From: Actinospica acidithermotolerans
GTDB taxonomy: Bacteria > Actinomycetota > Actinomycetes > Streptomycetales > Catenulisporaceae
Length of the DNA stretch: 64,000 nt
Direction: 5' to 3'
Assembly: GCF_018139625.1 (NCBI RefSeq)
Contig: NZ_JAGSOH010000020.1
Span: forward strand, 1 to 64,000
The notes under the pieces: model-generated
Told to the model about the DNA's origin: nothing
The model's input: the letters and a program-made list of their open reading frames with translations, nothing else
Databases searched by the model: none
Translations under genes and position numbers: made by a program
Shown: piece by piece, positions 25,480 to 33,384 of the stretch
Numbering within the stretch: position 1 is the stretch's first letter
Layout of the letters: the number at the start of each line of letters is the position of its first letter

Positions 25480-27033
25480 GTGGCCGAACTGCCCGAGCAC
25501 AAGGTGCGCGACCTACTCGCCGCGAATCTGCACATCCTCGAGACCGGACTCCGCCTGGTGCGCGTGGAGTTCCCTCTGGCCAACGACCACGGCGCTCGCG
25601 GCTCGATCGATATCCTCGCGCGCGACCGGCACGGCATGTACGTCATTATCGAAGTGAAGCGAGCCAACAGCTCAGCGCGCGAGGCGCTTCACGAGGTCGC
25701 CAAGTACTCCGGGCTCCTTGCCGCCCGCGGCATCGATCCGGTTGAGATTCGCGCGATCATCGTTTCCACCACCTGGCACGAGCTACGAGTCGCCTTCAGC
25801 GCGGCCGTTCGCTCCAGCGAGCTCGATCTGCGCGGATTCGAGTTGTCCATCGATACCAGCGTCGAGCCCCCCACGCTGACCGCCCACCCGATCGCGCCGC
25901 TTCCGGCACCGCGGCTGCGCCCGATTAGTGGTTGCCATCTCATCTTCATCTGCCAGCGCCCGGAAGAGCGCGCTGCGACTTGGCGGCGCCTGCACGACCT
26001 CGCTAAGACACAGGGCATCGAGCACATGGTCGCCGTCGACATGACCTGGACCGGGCCAGCCCACCGGGTCGTGGGCAAGTACGCCTTGTACCTCGCACTC
26101 GCCGAGATGGACTACGACCTTCCCCATGTCGCTGAGCTGGCCGCATACGCTACCGAGTTCGGCTGCGATGATGAGCAGTGGCCCGCCGAATCCGAGGCCC
26201 TCGCGCGCCTCGTGCGCGACGTGCGGACCCGCAGTCAGGAGATGGGGAGCTTCACCGTATTCGCCAGCCTACTCGGCAGTCATTGGCATTTCGAGGGATT
26301 CCGTGGGACCGGCCTCTACCGCGAGGACGGCCATCTCTCGCTCATGGACGTCGTGCACGAGCTCGCGGGCACTGCACGCAGCCTCAACCCCTACTTCCTG
26401 TCTGAAACTGCCACTCCCAGCAACCGACGGCGGTGGATGGACTACATCGAACGGGTTCGACCCATCGTGGCCGGCTGCGGAGCCTGGGAGCTGCTACCCG
26501 CATGGCTAAGTGACGCGGGCCGGGCCCACCCCAACGCGGACTTCCTGATCACCGTCAACAATCCGCTCGATCTCGTCTCCTCCGTTATCCACGGCTACCC
26601 GGACCGGATGACGGAGTACGCCCCCATGCTCAAATGCCAAGTCTTTGAGGCAGGACAGCGCGTCATCGCTCTGGAGGGCGCGCTCGTGTGGAACGGGCGG
26701 ATGTCGTGGGATCTGCACGAACGCATCGACGAGTTGTTCGGCGGGAAGCTCGGCTGGGCCGCGCAGAAGGGCGACGTCGAGCTGGAGCAGATCGCGTTGG
26801 AGATCGCAGGACTGCGGCACGCGATGGTCGAGGTCGACACGGACGGTGCGCTGCACATGATCGAGCCCAGCGCTGAGGGATACACACGCGTGCGCCAAGG
26901 CAGGCGGGCGTCTGGTGAACAGGCGCTGTCGATGGCGCCACTTCACGACTTCTACGCCGGGCACCGTGACGTGCTGAAGATGCTGTGGTTCGCGTTCGAC
27001 GGGCCCTACATCGGCCAGACAGCAAACCGCTAA
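25480..27033 (+). CDS. NucS-like endonuclease-domain protein
   Basis: 517 residues from GTG 25480. The first ~110 residues hold a PD-(D/E)xK nuclease of the EndoMS/NucS C-terminal type: GARGSID44ILARDR, then E58-V-K60, then ANSSAREALHEVAKYSGLL. The remaining ~400 residues are unassigned; they include an alpha/beta segment (HLIFICQRPEERAATW) and no ATPase motif. True NucS mismatch enzymes place this domain C-terminally, so this is a different architecture, probably a nuclease effector with a sensing or partner-binding C-terminal region. Its stop is 3 bp from the stop of the convergent gene at 27037. Confidence 0.7.
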   Translation: MAELPEHKVRDLLAANLHILETGLRLVRVEFPLANDHGARGSIDILARDRHGMYVIIEVKRANSSAREALHEVAKYSGLLAARGIDPVEIRAIIVSTTWHELRVAFSAAVRSSELDLRGFELSIDTSVEPPTLTAHPIAPLPAPRLRPISGCHLIFICQRPEERAATWRRLHDLAKTQGIEHMVAVDMTWTGPAHRVVGKYALYLALAEMDYDLPHVAELAAYATEFGCDDEQWPAESEALARLVRDVRTRSQEMGSFTVFASLLGSHWHFEGFRGTGLYREDGHLSLMDVVHELAGTARSLNPYFLSETATPSNRRRWMDYIERVRPIVAGCGAWELLPAWLSDAGRAHPNADFLITVNNPLDLVSSVIHGYPDRMTEYAPMLKCQVFEAGQRVIALEGALVWNGRMSWDLHERIDELFGGKLGWAAQKGDVELEQIALEIAGLRHAMVEVDTDGALHMIEPSAEGYTRVRQGRRASGEQALSMAPLHDFYAGHRDVLKMLWFAFDGPYIGQTANR

Positions 27034-27036
27034 CCG

Positions 27037-28488
27037 CTAACCGGCGCGCTTAGATCCGTCCCACTCGAGATCCATGCGGATCATCTGGCGCAGGTACCAG
27101 CTGAGCCGTTCGGTGACCTCGGGATCGCGCATGTCCTGCTCAGGAAGGTGCGCGATACTCAACGGGCCGATCGCGCTGATCGCATCGTGGATGGCGCCGG
27201 TGAGCGCCGTCGAGGTCCACAGCTTGGAGACGCTCTCCGTGGTCATGGTCCTTAACGCTGCCGAGCCGGCGAGCTTGCCACCTGCGGAATGCAGCAGCGG
27301 AGATAGCCACCAGGCGAAGTCCGGCAGCGTGGGGTCCACGAATCTCGGCTGGCCCAGATCGAGGAAGTTCACCCAGAAGTGCGCGATGAGGTGCGGGTCC
27401 TGCTTTCGCATGCGGTGAAGGCGATCGGCGTAGACGAGGGCTACTGCGCTGGTTGTAGAGCTCGGGCTTCTCGCTGCGGTTACGGCTTCGTCGATCGATG
27501 TGGCCTGGGTCAGTCGGTGCGTCACCAGGCCGTAGCGCATGCCGGTTCGCTCTGCGATCTCTTCGCAGAACGAGGCGTGCAGTTCGCCGGTGGGCAAGAA
27601 ATGCTCGATGCCGGAGCTGCTCTCGCGTGCCGCCCGTGCGGCTGCCGCGAACCGGCTACCGGCGCATAGTTCGCCGACCTCGACCTCGGTGACGCCTTCG
27701 GTGAGGCCGGGCACCGGTGGATTGAGCGCGAAATCGATCAAGGCGAGCAGAAGTCCGGGGGCGAGGTGCCGTCCGGCGAGGTCCTCAGCACACTGCTCGA
27801 CCAGGTCGAAGTGCCCGTCGCCGCGCTTGGCCGGAACGCGTGGGCCCAGGCGTGGCGCAGCGAAGCGGCTCACATAGCCCGAGTACGTCGCATCGGACTC
27901 GTCCAAGGCGCTCGCGCACTCCAGAAGGTCAAGCACGGTGGGGAGCCCGCCGTCCTCGGATGCGCCGTCGCTGTAGACCAGGGGCCCGCGGGGCCGATAG
28001 AGACGCATCGCATGGTTCGAGTTCGCGCTCCACGTCAGGTCCAGTGCCTCGGCCAGGAGACCGGCCACTGGGGCATCCGAGCCCTGGGTGCCCAGCAGTA
28101 CTTCGTAAGCGCGGTTCAGATCCAGCCAGTTCTGGCCGCGCACTGCCACACTCATCCCTGCTCGCGCCAACAGATTCGTGGCGTCGGCGCCGATGATGGG
28201 TATGTCGGCCGCGCGAAGCTCAGCGAGGTCATTGACCGTATCGTCGTCGAGCGAGAGAAAGATCTCCATGGCCGCCTGGTCCCGCGCGGCGCGCAAGAGC
28301 GTGAGCAAGACGCCCAGGGTCGAACCGTAGAACCGGGACCACGGGCCGTATTCGTGGACGCGCCGGGCGTTCCAGGTAATAAACATGTCCACGAGCCCTG
28401 CCCGGCTCGGGTGGGGGTCACTGCCGAAGTACACATCGCTGCGCAGGTCCAGGCGCGAACCGTCCGGCAGGTGAAGCGCAGGAGACAC
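27037..28488 (-). CDS. uncharacterised defence-island protein
   Basis: 483 residues from GTG 28488, chosen because GGAGGGA lies about 7 nt upstream and the residues before it are low complexity. No family is recognised. It looks like a globular alpha/beta protein; notable stretches are FYGSTLGVLLTLLRAA, MEIFLSLDDDTVNDLAELRA, and ANSNHAMRLYRP. There is no HKD pair, so it is not the DISARM phospholipase-like DrmC, and no Walker or PD-(D/E)xK motif was found. It is convergent with the NucS-like gene (3-bp gap) and divergent from the pPIWI-RE operon across 373 bp, so it could be an accessory of either. Confidence 0.6.
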   Translation of the reverse strand: MSPALHLPDGSRLDLRSDVYFGSDPHPSRAGLVDMFITWNARRVHEYGPWSRFYGSTLGVLLTLLRAARDQAAMEIFLSLDDDTVNDLAELRAADIPIIGADATNLLARAGMSVAVRGQNWLDLNRAYEVLLGTQGSDAPVAGLLAEALDLTWSANSNHAMRLYRPRGPLVYSDGASEDGGLPTVLDLLECASALDESDATYSGYVSRFAAPRLGPRVPAKRGDGHFDLVEQCAEDLAGRHLAPGLLLALIDFALNPPVPGLTEGVTEVEVGELCAGSRFAAAARAARESSSGIEHFLPTGELHASFCEEIAERTGMRYGLVTHRLTQATSIDEAVTAARSPSSTTSAVALVYADRLHRMRKQDPHLIAHFWVNFLDLGQPRFVDPTLPDFAWWLSPLLHSAGGKLAGSAALRTMTTESVSKLWTSTALTGAIHDAISAIGPLSIAHLPEQDMRDPEVTERLSWYLRQMIRMDLEWDGSKRAG

Positions 28489-28861
28489 CCGACCGTCCCT
28501 CCCGCCCACCGCTGCTTGCCCTCCGTGATTCCAAGAGCCGTCTAAGCACTCTACAACAGGCCCCTGCGCTCTAGCCCGTCGCGTGGTCCGATCGGCCCGG
28601 ATGCGGTGGTGGACGGCGTGCGGACCGCAGGGCCGAGCTGATGTCGACACGTCTGTCAAGCTGGCGCTCCAGGCGTGGACTCATCCCATCGGGTGAAGTG
28701 CTGGCATCGAGAACTGTCGCATTTGCCCTTGTGATCTGCAGGAGCACCGTGTGATCGATACGCCGCATTGTCGGACCGTCGCGTCTCTGTCGGTGGGCTC
28801 TGGCAGGATGCTCGATCACGGAAGGCCCCCTCAGGACACTCAGTAAAGTGGATGGGATCTT
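28489..28861. promoter_or_regulatory. divergent intergenic region upstream of the pPIWI-RE operon
   Basis: 373 bp between two divergent genes. It must hold promoters for both, but no clear -35/-10 pair or palindrome was found. TAAAGT near 28846 is a weak -10 candidate for the pPIWI-RE operon. Confidence 0.4.
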
Positions 28862-30049
28862 GTGATTACTCTTATGGACCCGTGCGCGCTGCGCCGGGAC
28901 ACCCTCGTGACCGCGATGGTCCGCTCGGGCTACGCCTATTCGGTCCGCGACACCGAGCCGGCCGCCTGGTTCGAGATGGCGCGCATGGCCGGGGTGGTGA
29001 TGGCCACCTGCGGCCCGGGACGCGGCCCGAAGGGCGTCGACTCACTCATCACCGCGCTCGAGCGCCCGCTCAAAGAACTCGCCCCCGAACTGCTCGCGGA
29101 CACGGCGGTCGCCGATGTGCAGGTGCTGATCGATGGAGAGCTCAACGACGAGGTGCTCGAGCGGTGCTGCGAGCGCGTGATCGATGTCCTGGGCAAGAAC
29201 GATCGCACCTCGTCGTGGCTGCCTTCGTGGGCGTATACGCGCGGGGAGATGATCGAGAACGACGCCTTCCGGCGCCTGCACGACGGCGCGAGCCCGGAGC
29301 AGTACACCGCCGGTCGCAGATTCGTAATCGAACATCCCGCCGGCGAGTTCGACGCGCTGATCAACGCGGCGAACGCGCTCAAGTCGCTGCGACCGGCGGT
29401 CGAGTACCGGACGCTGCCCGGCGACAGGGTGTATCAGGATGCGTACTGGTGGGCGTGCCCAACCTGCCGGTATCCGATGCGGGTGGAAGGCAGCCGTGTG
29501 TGGTGCACCTACGGGCCGCATCAGGCGGACTACTTCGTCAGGAAGGTCGCCGGCTCCCGCGGTGGACCGTTGCTCTCGCGCCGCGATCCCGGCGTACCGG
29601 GGCGAGCGCCGGGAGCGCAGACGTTCCGCGCGGATGGCGAGCGCCGGAGTGTGTGCGTCCCGGTGTCGGTCTGGCGACACATCGTGGTCTCCGGGGTGAC
29701 CGAGCTCGAGCTCTACCGATGGCTTGAGCGCCAAAAGGCCAAATACGAGAAACTGCTGACCATCGGGCTGTTTCCCGGCAAGGACAAGGCCGACGTCCTC
29801 GTCGAGATCGAGAAGGCTGGTTACAGCGAGCTGTTCGACGTCAAGGACGTTTTCGACGCGGTCCGCCTGGCCGAGGAGGTGCTCGCCAAACCTCTCGCAG
29901 CGAAGGTGATCGTGCTGCCCGACCACCGCGGCGAGTCGCAGCGGCGCCAACTGCAGAGCCTGCTTCCGGGCTACCGGATCGAGCTGGTAACGGGCGTGCG
30001 CAGGGAGATCGAACGCGCCCTGCGCCAGGCCGAGCGGAGCGCGGCATGA
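28862..30049 (+). CDS. pPIWI-RE-associated PD-(D/E)xK nuclease
   Basis: 395 residues from GTG 28862. An N-terminal helical part corresponds in position to the Y-type domain of pPIWI-RE systems. Next is a zinc-binding-like segment ACPTCRYP...WCTYG (about 202-220). The C-terminal ~110 residues match the REase associated with pPIWI-RE: a YEKLLTIGLFPG lead-in, D311 (KADVLVE), and D326-V-K328 followed by a helix (DVFDAVRLAEEVL). The D...DxK triad is intact, so it should cut DNA. The downstream helicase ATG overlaps its stop (ATGA). In this family the nuclease, DinG-type helicase and pPIWI protein form a conserved operon. Confidence 0.85.
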   Translation: MITLMDPCALRRDTLVTAMVRSGYAYSVRDTEPAAWFEMARMAGVVMATCGPGRGPKGVDSLITALERPLKELAPELLADTAVADVQVLIDGELNDEVLERCCERVIDVLGKNDRTSSWLPSWAYTRGEMIENDAFRRLHDGASPEQYTAGRRFVIEHPAGEFDALINAANALKSLRPAVEYRTLPGDRVYQDAYWWACPTCRYPMRVEGSRVWCTYGPHQADYFVRKVAGSRGGPLLSRRDPGVPGRAPGAQTFRADGERRSVCVPVSVWRHIVVSGVTELELYRWLERQKAKYEKLLTIGLFPGKDKADVLVEIEKAGYSELFDVKDVFDAVRLAEEVLAKPLAAKVIVLPDHRGESQRRQLQSLLPGYRIELVTGVRREIERALRQAERSAA

Positions 30050-33000
30050 TCGACGAGTTCGAAGACCGCGCGACGCCACGCGCAGACGAAACCGCCCTCT
30101 ACCCGCGGCTTATCTCATGCTCCCTGCTGTTCGCCGAGCGGCATTTCGCCGTCAAGGACGACCATTTCGGCACCGTCGTGCCGCTCTCGGCAGCCCAGTA
30201 CCTGCTGACCGGGCAGCTCGACGCGTGGAGTGGTGCGCAGGATCTGAGCGAACTCGAGGAACTGCTGCTCGCCCGCATGCTCAGGCACCGGCAGAACCTG
30301 CTCGCCGTCGACACGGAGTTCTTCAACTACGCCCCCTCGATGCTCGCCGAAGGCCGCATCACCCACTTCGGGCCGGCCGGCGAGGGCGCCGCCGCGCCCC
30401 ATCACGGGAGCGATCCGCTTGCCTGCGCACGAGCCCTGCTCGACGAGCTCGACACCATCCGGGCCCAGGCACCCTCGCGCTCCGTCGTGGCTCCGCCCGG
30501 TATGTACACGGCTCCGCTGCGCGTAGCCAACCAGGACACCGGGGCGTCGTTCACCATCGACGCCCGCTACCACCTCCAGGAGCATCACAAGGCGCCGGAG
30601 GTCGCCGTGCCGCGAGTCACAACCGCGCCTCCGCTGCCGGAGATCGGGGTGAAGGTCCTCCAGTTCCAGCAGCTCGCCGCGACCCTCGACGGCCTGCAGG
30701 GCCAGACGTTTAGAACGACGAACACGCTGTTCGCGAACCTGCGCACCGGGCAGGACGAGCAGGTGCGCGACGAGCTGCGGCTTAGCGCTGGCCCGATGTC
30801 CGTGCTCAACGCCCCCACCGGCGTCGGCAAGTCCGTGATGATGCGCGGCCTGGGCAGCTGGTGCGTCCAACAGGACACGACCCTCGCGCTGGTGGTGCCG
30901 AACAACTTCGCCGCGCTCGAACTCGCTTACGGGATCATCCAGGACCTCGACGCTCTCGGACTGCCCTCCCGCGGCGTGGTGGTGCCGCTGATGTCGCCCG
31001 ACTCGATGATGGCAGTGCGCGAGAAGGTCACCGCCACCAGCCGCGATCCCGGATTCATCGCCTGGGTCAACCGCACGCTGGGCTACGGCTGCGGACTGAC
31101 CGGCACCGCAGAGCTCGACGAAGAGGTCGACGCGTGGGTGCCCGGCGCGGAGCCGTGCCGCGATCTGATCCCGATCGGCACTCCCGCGCCTGAACGCGCC
31201 GGCAGCGGACAGCCGAGGAGGCCGAAGCTCCCGGTCATCCACACCTGCCCGTTCTACCAGAGCTGCGGCAAGCACACGCTGGTCGAACAGGCGGCCACCG
31301 CGAAGATCATCGTGACGACGCACGCCAACTTCCAGGTCGGGCGCCTGCGCATCCCGGTGGCGTTCGACGACGGTGAGCCGGTCGAGAACGAGAGTGTCGA
31401 GCGGCTCGTTCTGGCCCGCAGTCAACTGGTGGTGATCGACGAGGTCGACGCGTTCCAGGACACCGCGTTGGGCCGAGCCGGGCGCGAACTGGTCTTGATG
31501 TGGGGCGGGCGCACCGACGGGGTCCCCCTGCACGAACTGGACCGGCAGGTCACCGAGGCGTTCACCCGCGTCCCGGGCTCGATGGACGAACCCACGCGCG
31601 GCCACCTGTTCGCCGCCCGCCTGTCCTCGATGGACTACGCCAACCACCTCGCCCGGGGCCGGCTGGGGCCGACACCGGCGCGCCGAGCCAAGGGCGGCAA
31701 GCGGGCGCAGCGCGGAGTCGACCAGCATCCGCAGTGGATCATCCCCAACCGGTGGGACGGGTATCTCGCGGTCATGCTCAAGGCGTTCTTCCGACAGGAC
31801 AAGGCCTTCATGGTCACCGATCCCGAGGCACACCGCCACGAGCAGGCGGACATGGTGATGCTCAAGCACCTGACCCGCAGCAAGACCCCGCTCGAGGACC
31901 TGCCTGCCCACGTCAAGCCGATCGCGGAGGCATTGCGGGCCCTGACGGCGCCGAGCGCGGTCGGCGGTGTGCTCGAGCATACCCGCCGCGTGCTCGATGC
32001 CGAGCTGTCCGAGTGGATCGGCGACCGGCTGCGCGTGGAGACAGTGGACCGGCTGCTGCGCCGCTCCTACCTGGTGCCGCTGCGCTCGACCCTGTACTGG
32101 TTCGTGAACAACGCCAACCGGCTCAACACCGCCGGCATCCCCGCGGCCCGGCAGATCGCCGACGCGCTCGGGGCCTACAGCACCTGGCGGGCGGCCCCGT
32201 ATGGCCCGCAGGGCCGGTTGATGTTCGCCTTCACCGAGCACGTACCGGAGGGAAACCCGGGAGATACCCGCCTCGCGGTATCCGGGTTCGGCGGCGACCC
32301 GCACGTCTACACCACCGGACTCGGCTCGGTCACCGCGCTCGCCCAGGCCGGGCACTCCAGGGCGGTGCTCGGCCTCTCGGCCACCGCCTACTTCCCCGGA
32401 GCCCACCGCCACCACATCCACACCCCGCCCACCTGGTGGGTACCGGACCTGGACGCCGGCGGGGTGAGCGTACGCGCCGAGCCGATCCCCGGTCTTGACC
32501 GCGAGATGATCCGCATCAGCGGCAAGACCGGAAAGAAACGGCGGGAGGCGACCCGGCTACTCGGACGCAAGCTCGCCCCCCGCCTGGGCCGTGAGCTCGA
32601 GGACCTCGCGCAGGCCACCGACACCCCCGGGGTGCAGGACCGCATCGCCTTGGCCACCACCTCCTACGAAAGCTGCATCCTGCTGGCCGAGGGGCTTCGC
32701 CAGGGAGGGATCGACCCGGAACTGATCTGCGTAGGTGTACGACCGGACGCGCAGGCGTGCCTGGACCAGCCGGGCATGTGGAACGAACTTCCCGGCGACC
32801 GGCTCGAGGACTTCGGACGGATGCGTCGGGCCCGCATCATCATCGCCCCGCTCGGGCGCATCGAACGCTCCTTGAACATCCTCGCGCCCGCCCAGACCCG
32901 CTCCGCAATCGGGTCGATCTGGCTCGCGATCCGCCCTGTCCCGCTGATCGACGATCCCGCGGAACTGCTCGCACACGTTAACGCCGCCGCATACGCCCAG

Positions 33001-33384
33001 GCCCGCTCCAGCGAGACTCCCTGGCTCGAGCTCAAGCGACGCCGCGATATCGCCGGGCACTACTTCGAGGACCTGGCCACCAGCCAGCGGTATATGAGAG
33101 CCCTGCCCAAACGCGCCCAGATGGCGCTGGCCGCGGAACTCATCATCACCCTGATCCAGCTCGTCGGGCGCGCGCGGCGCGGCGGAACCCCCGGGGTGGT
33201 CAACCTCGTGGACTACGCGTTCCTCGACCCGCGCGGCGGATCGGACCTGCCCAAGCTCATCCAGGAACTGCGCGCCGACTGGGAGCGCACCGGCGAGCTG
33301 CCGCGGCTTCGCGCCTACTACGGGGCCACCCTCCAGGCCTTCTTCGACTTCGCCGACACCCACCGCAAGGACCGCTCATGCTAG
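30046..33384 (+). CDS. pPIWI-RE-associated DinG/XPD-type Fe-S helicase
   Basis: 1,112 residues. The N-terminal ~210 residues fit the Z-type domain of this family. Helicase lobe 1 has APTGVGKS (K262) and VIDEVDA (D465, E466). Between them are cysteines C349, C371, C401 and C407, spaced as the four ligands of the XPD/DinG 4Fe-4S cluster. Lobe 2 ends with QLVGRARRGG (Q1038, R1042, R1045). The whole set predicts a 5'-3' DNA (or R-loop) unwinding enzyme. It overlaps the nuclease gene by 4 nt and the pPIWI-RE gene by 7 nt. In the proposed mechanism it opens duplex DNA for guide-directed targeting by the PIWI protein. Confidence 0.88.
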   Translation: MIDEFEDRATPRADETALYPRLISCSLLFAERHFAVKDDHFGTVVPLSAAQYLLTGQLDAWSGAQDLSELEELLLARMLRHRQNLLAVDTEFFNYAPSMLAEGRITHFGPAGEGAAAPHHGSDPLACARALLDELDTIRAQAPSRSVVAPPGMYTAPLRVANQDTGASFTIDARYHLQEHHKAPEVAVPRVTTAPPLPEIGVKVLQFQQLAATLDGLQGQTFRTTNTLFANLRTGQDEQVRDELRLSAGPMSVLNAPTGVGKSVMMRGLGSWCVQQDTTLALVVPNNFAALELAYGIIQDLDALGLPSRGVVVPLMSPDSMMAVREKVTATSRDPGFIAWVNRTLGYGCGLTGTAELDEEVDAWVPGAEPCRDLIPIGTPAPERAGSGQPRRPKLPVIHTCPFYQSCGKHTLVEQAATAKIIVTTHANFQVGRLRIPVAFDDGEPVENESVERLVLARSQLVVIDEVDAFQDTALGRAGRELVLMWGGRTDGVPLHELDRQVTEAFTRVPGSMDEPTRGHLFAARLSSMDYANHLARGRLGPTPARRAKGGKRAQRGVDQHPQWIIPNRWDGYLAVMLKAFFRQDKAFMVTDPEAHRHEQADMVMLKHLTRSKTPLEDLPAHVKPIAEALRALTAPSAVGGVLEHTRRVLDAELSEWIGDRLRVETVDRLLRRSYLVPLRSTLYWFVNNANRLNTAGIPAARQIADALGAYSTWRAAPYGPQGRLMFAFTEHVPEGNPGDTRLAVSGFGGDPHVYTTGLGSVTALAQAGHSRAVLGLSATAYFPGAHRHHIHTPPTWWVPDLDAGGVSVRAEPIPGLDREMIRISGKTGKKRREATRLLGRKLAPRLGRELEDLAQATDTPGVQDRIALATTSYESCILLAEGLRQGGIDPELICVGVRPDAQACLDQPGMWNELPGDRLEDFGRMRRARIIIAPLGRIERSLNILAPAQTRSAIGSIWLAIRPVPLIDDPAELLAHVNAAAYAQARSSETPWLELKRRRDIAGHYFEDLATSQRYMRALPKRAQMALAAELIITLIQLVGRARRGGTPGVVNLVDYAFLDPRGGSDLPKLIQELRADWERTGELPRLRAYYGATLQAFFDFADTHRKDRSC

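Noticed and set aside
27037-28488. DISARM DrmC (phospholipase D-like) candidate
   Set aside because: No HxK(x)4D motif is present anywhere in the protein, so the DISARM set cannot be completed with it.
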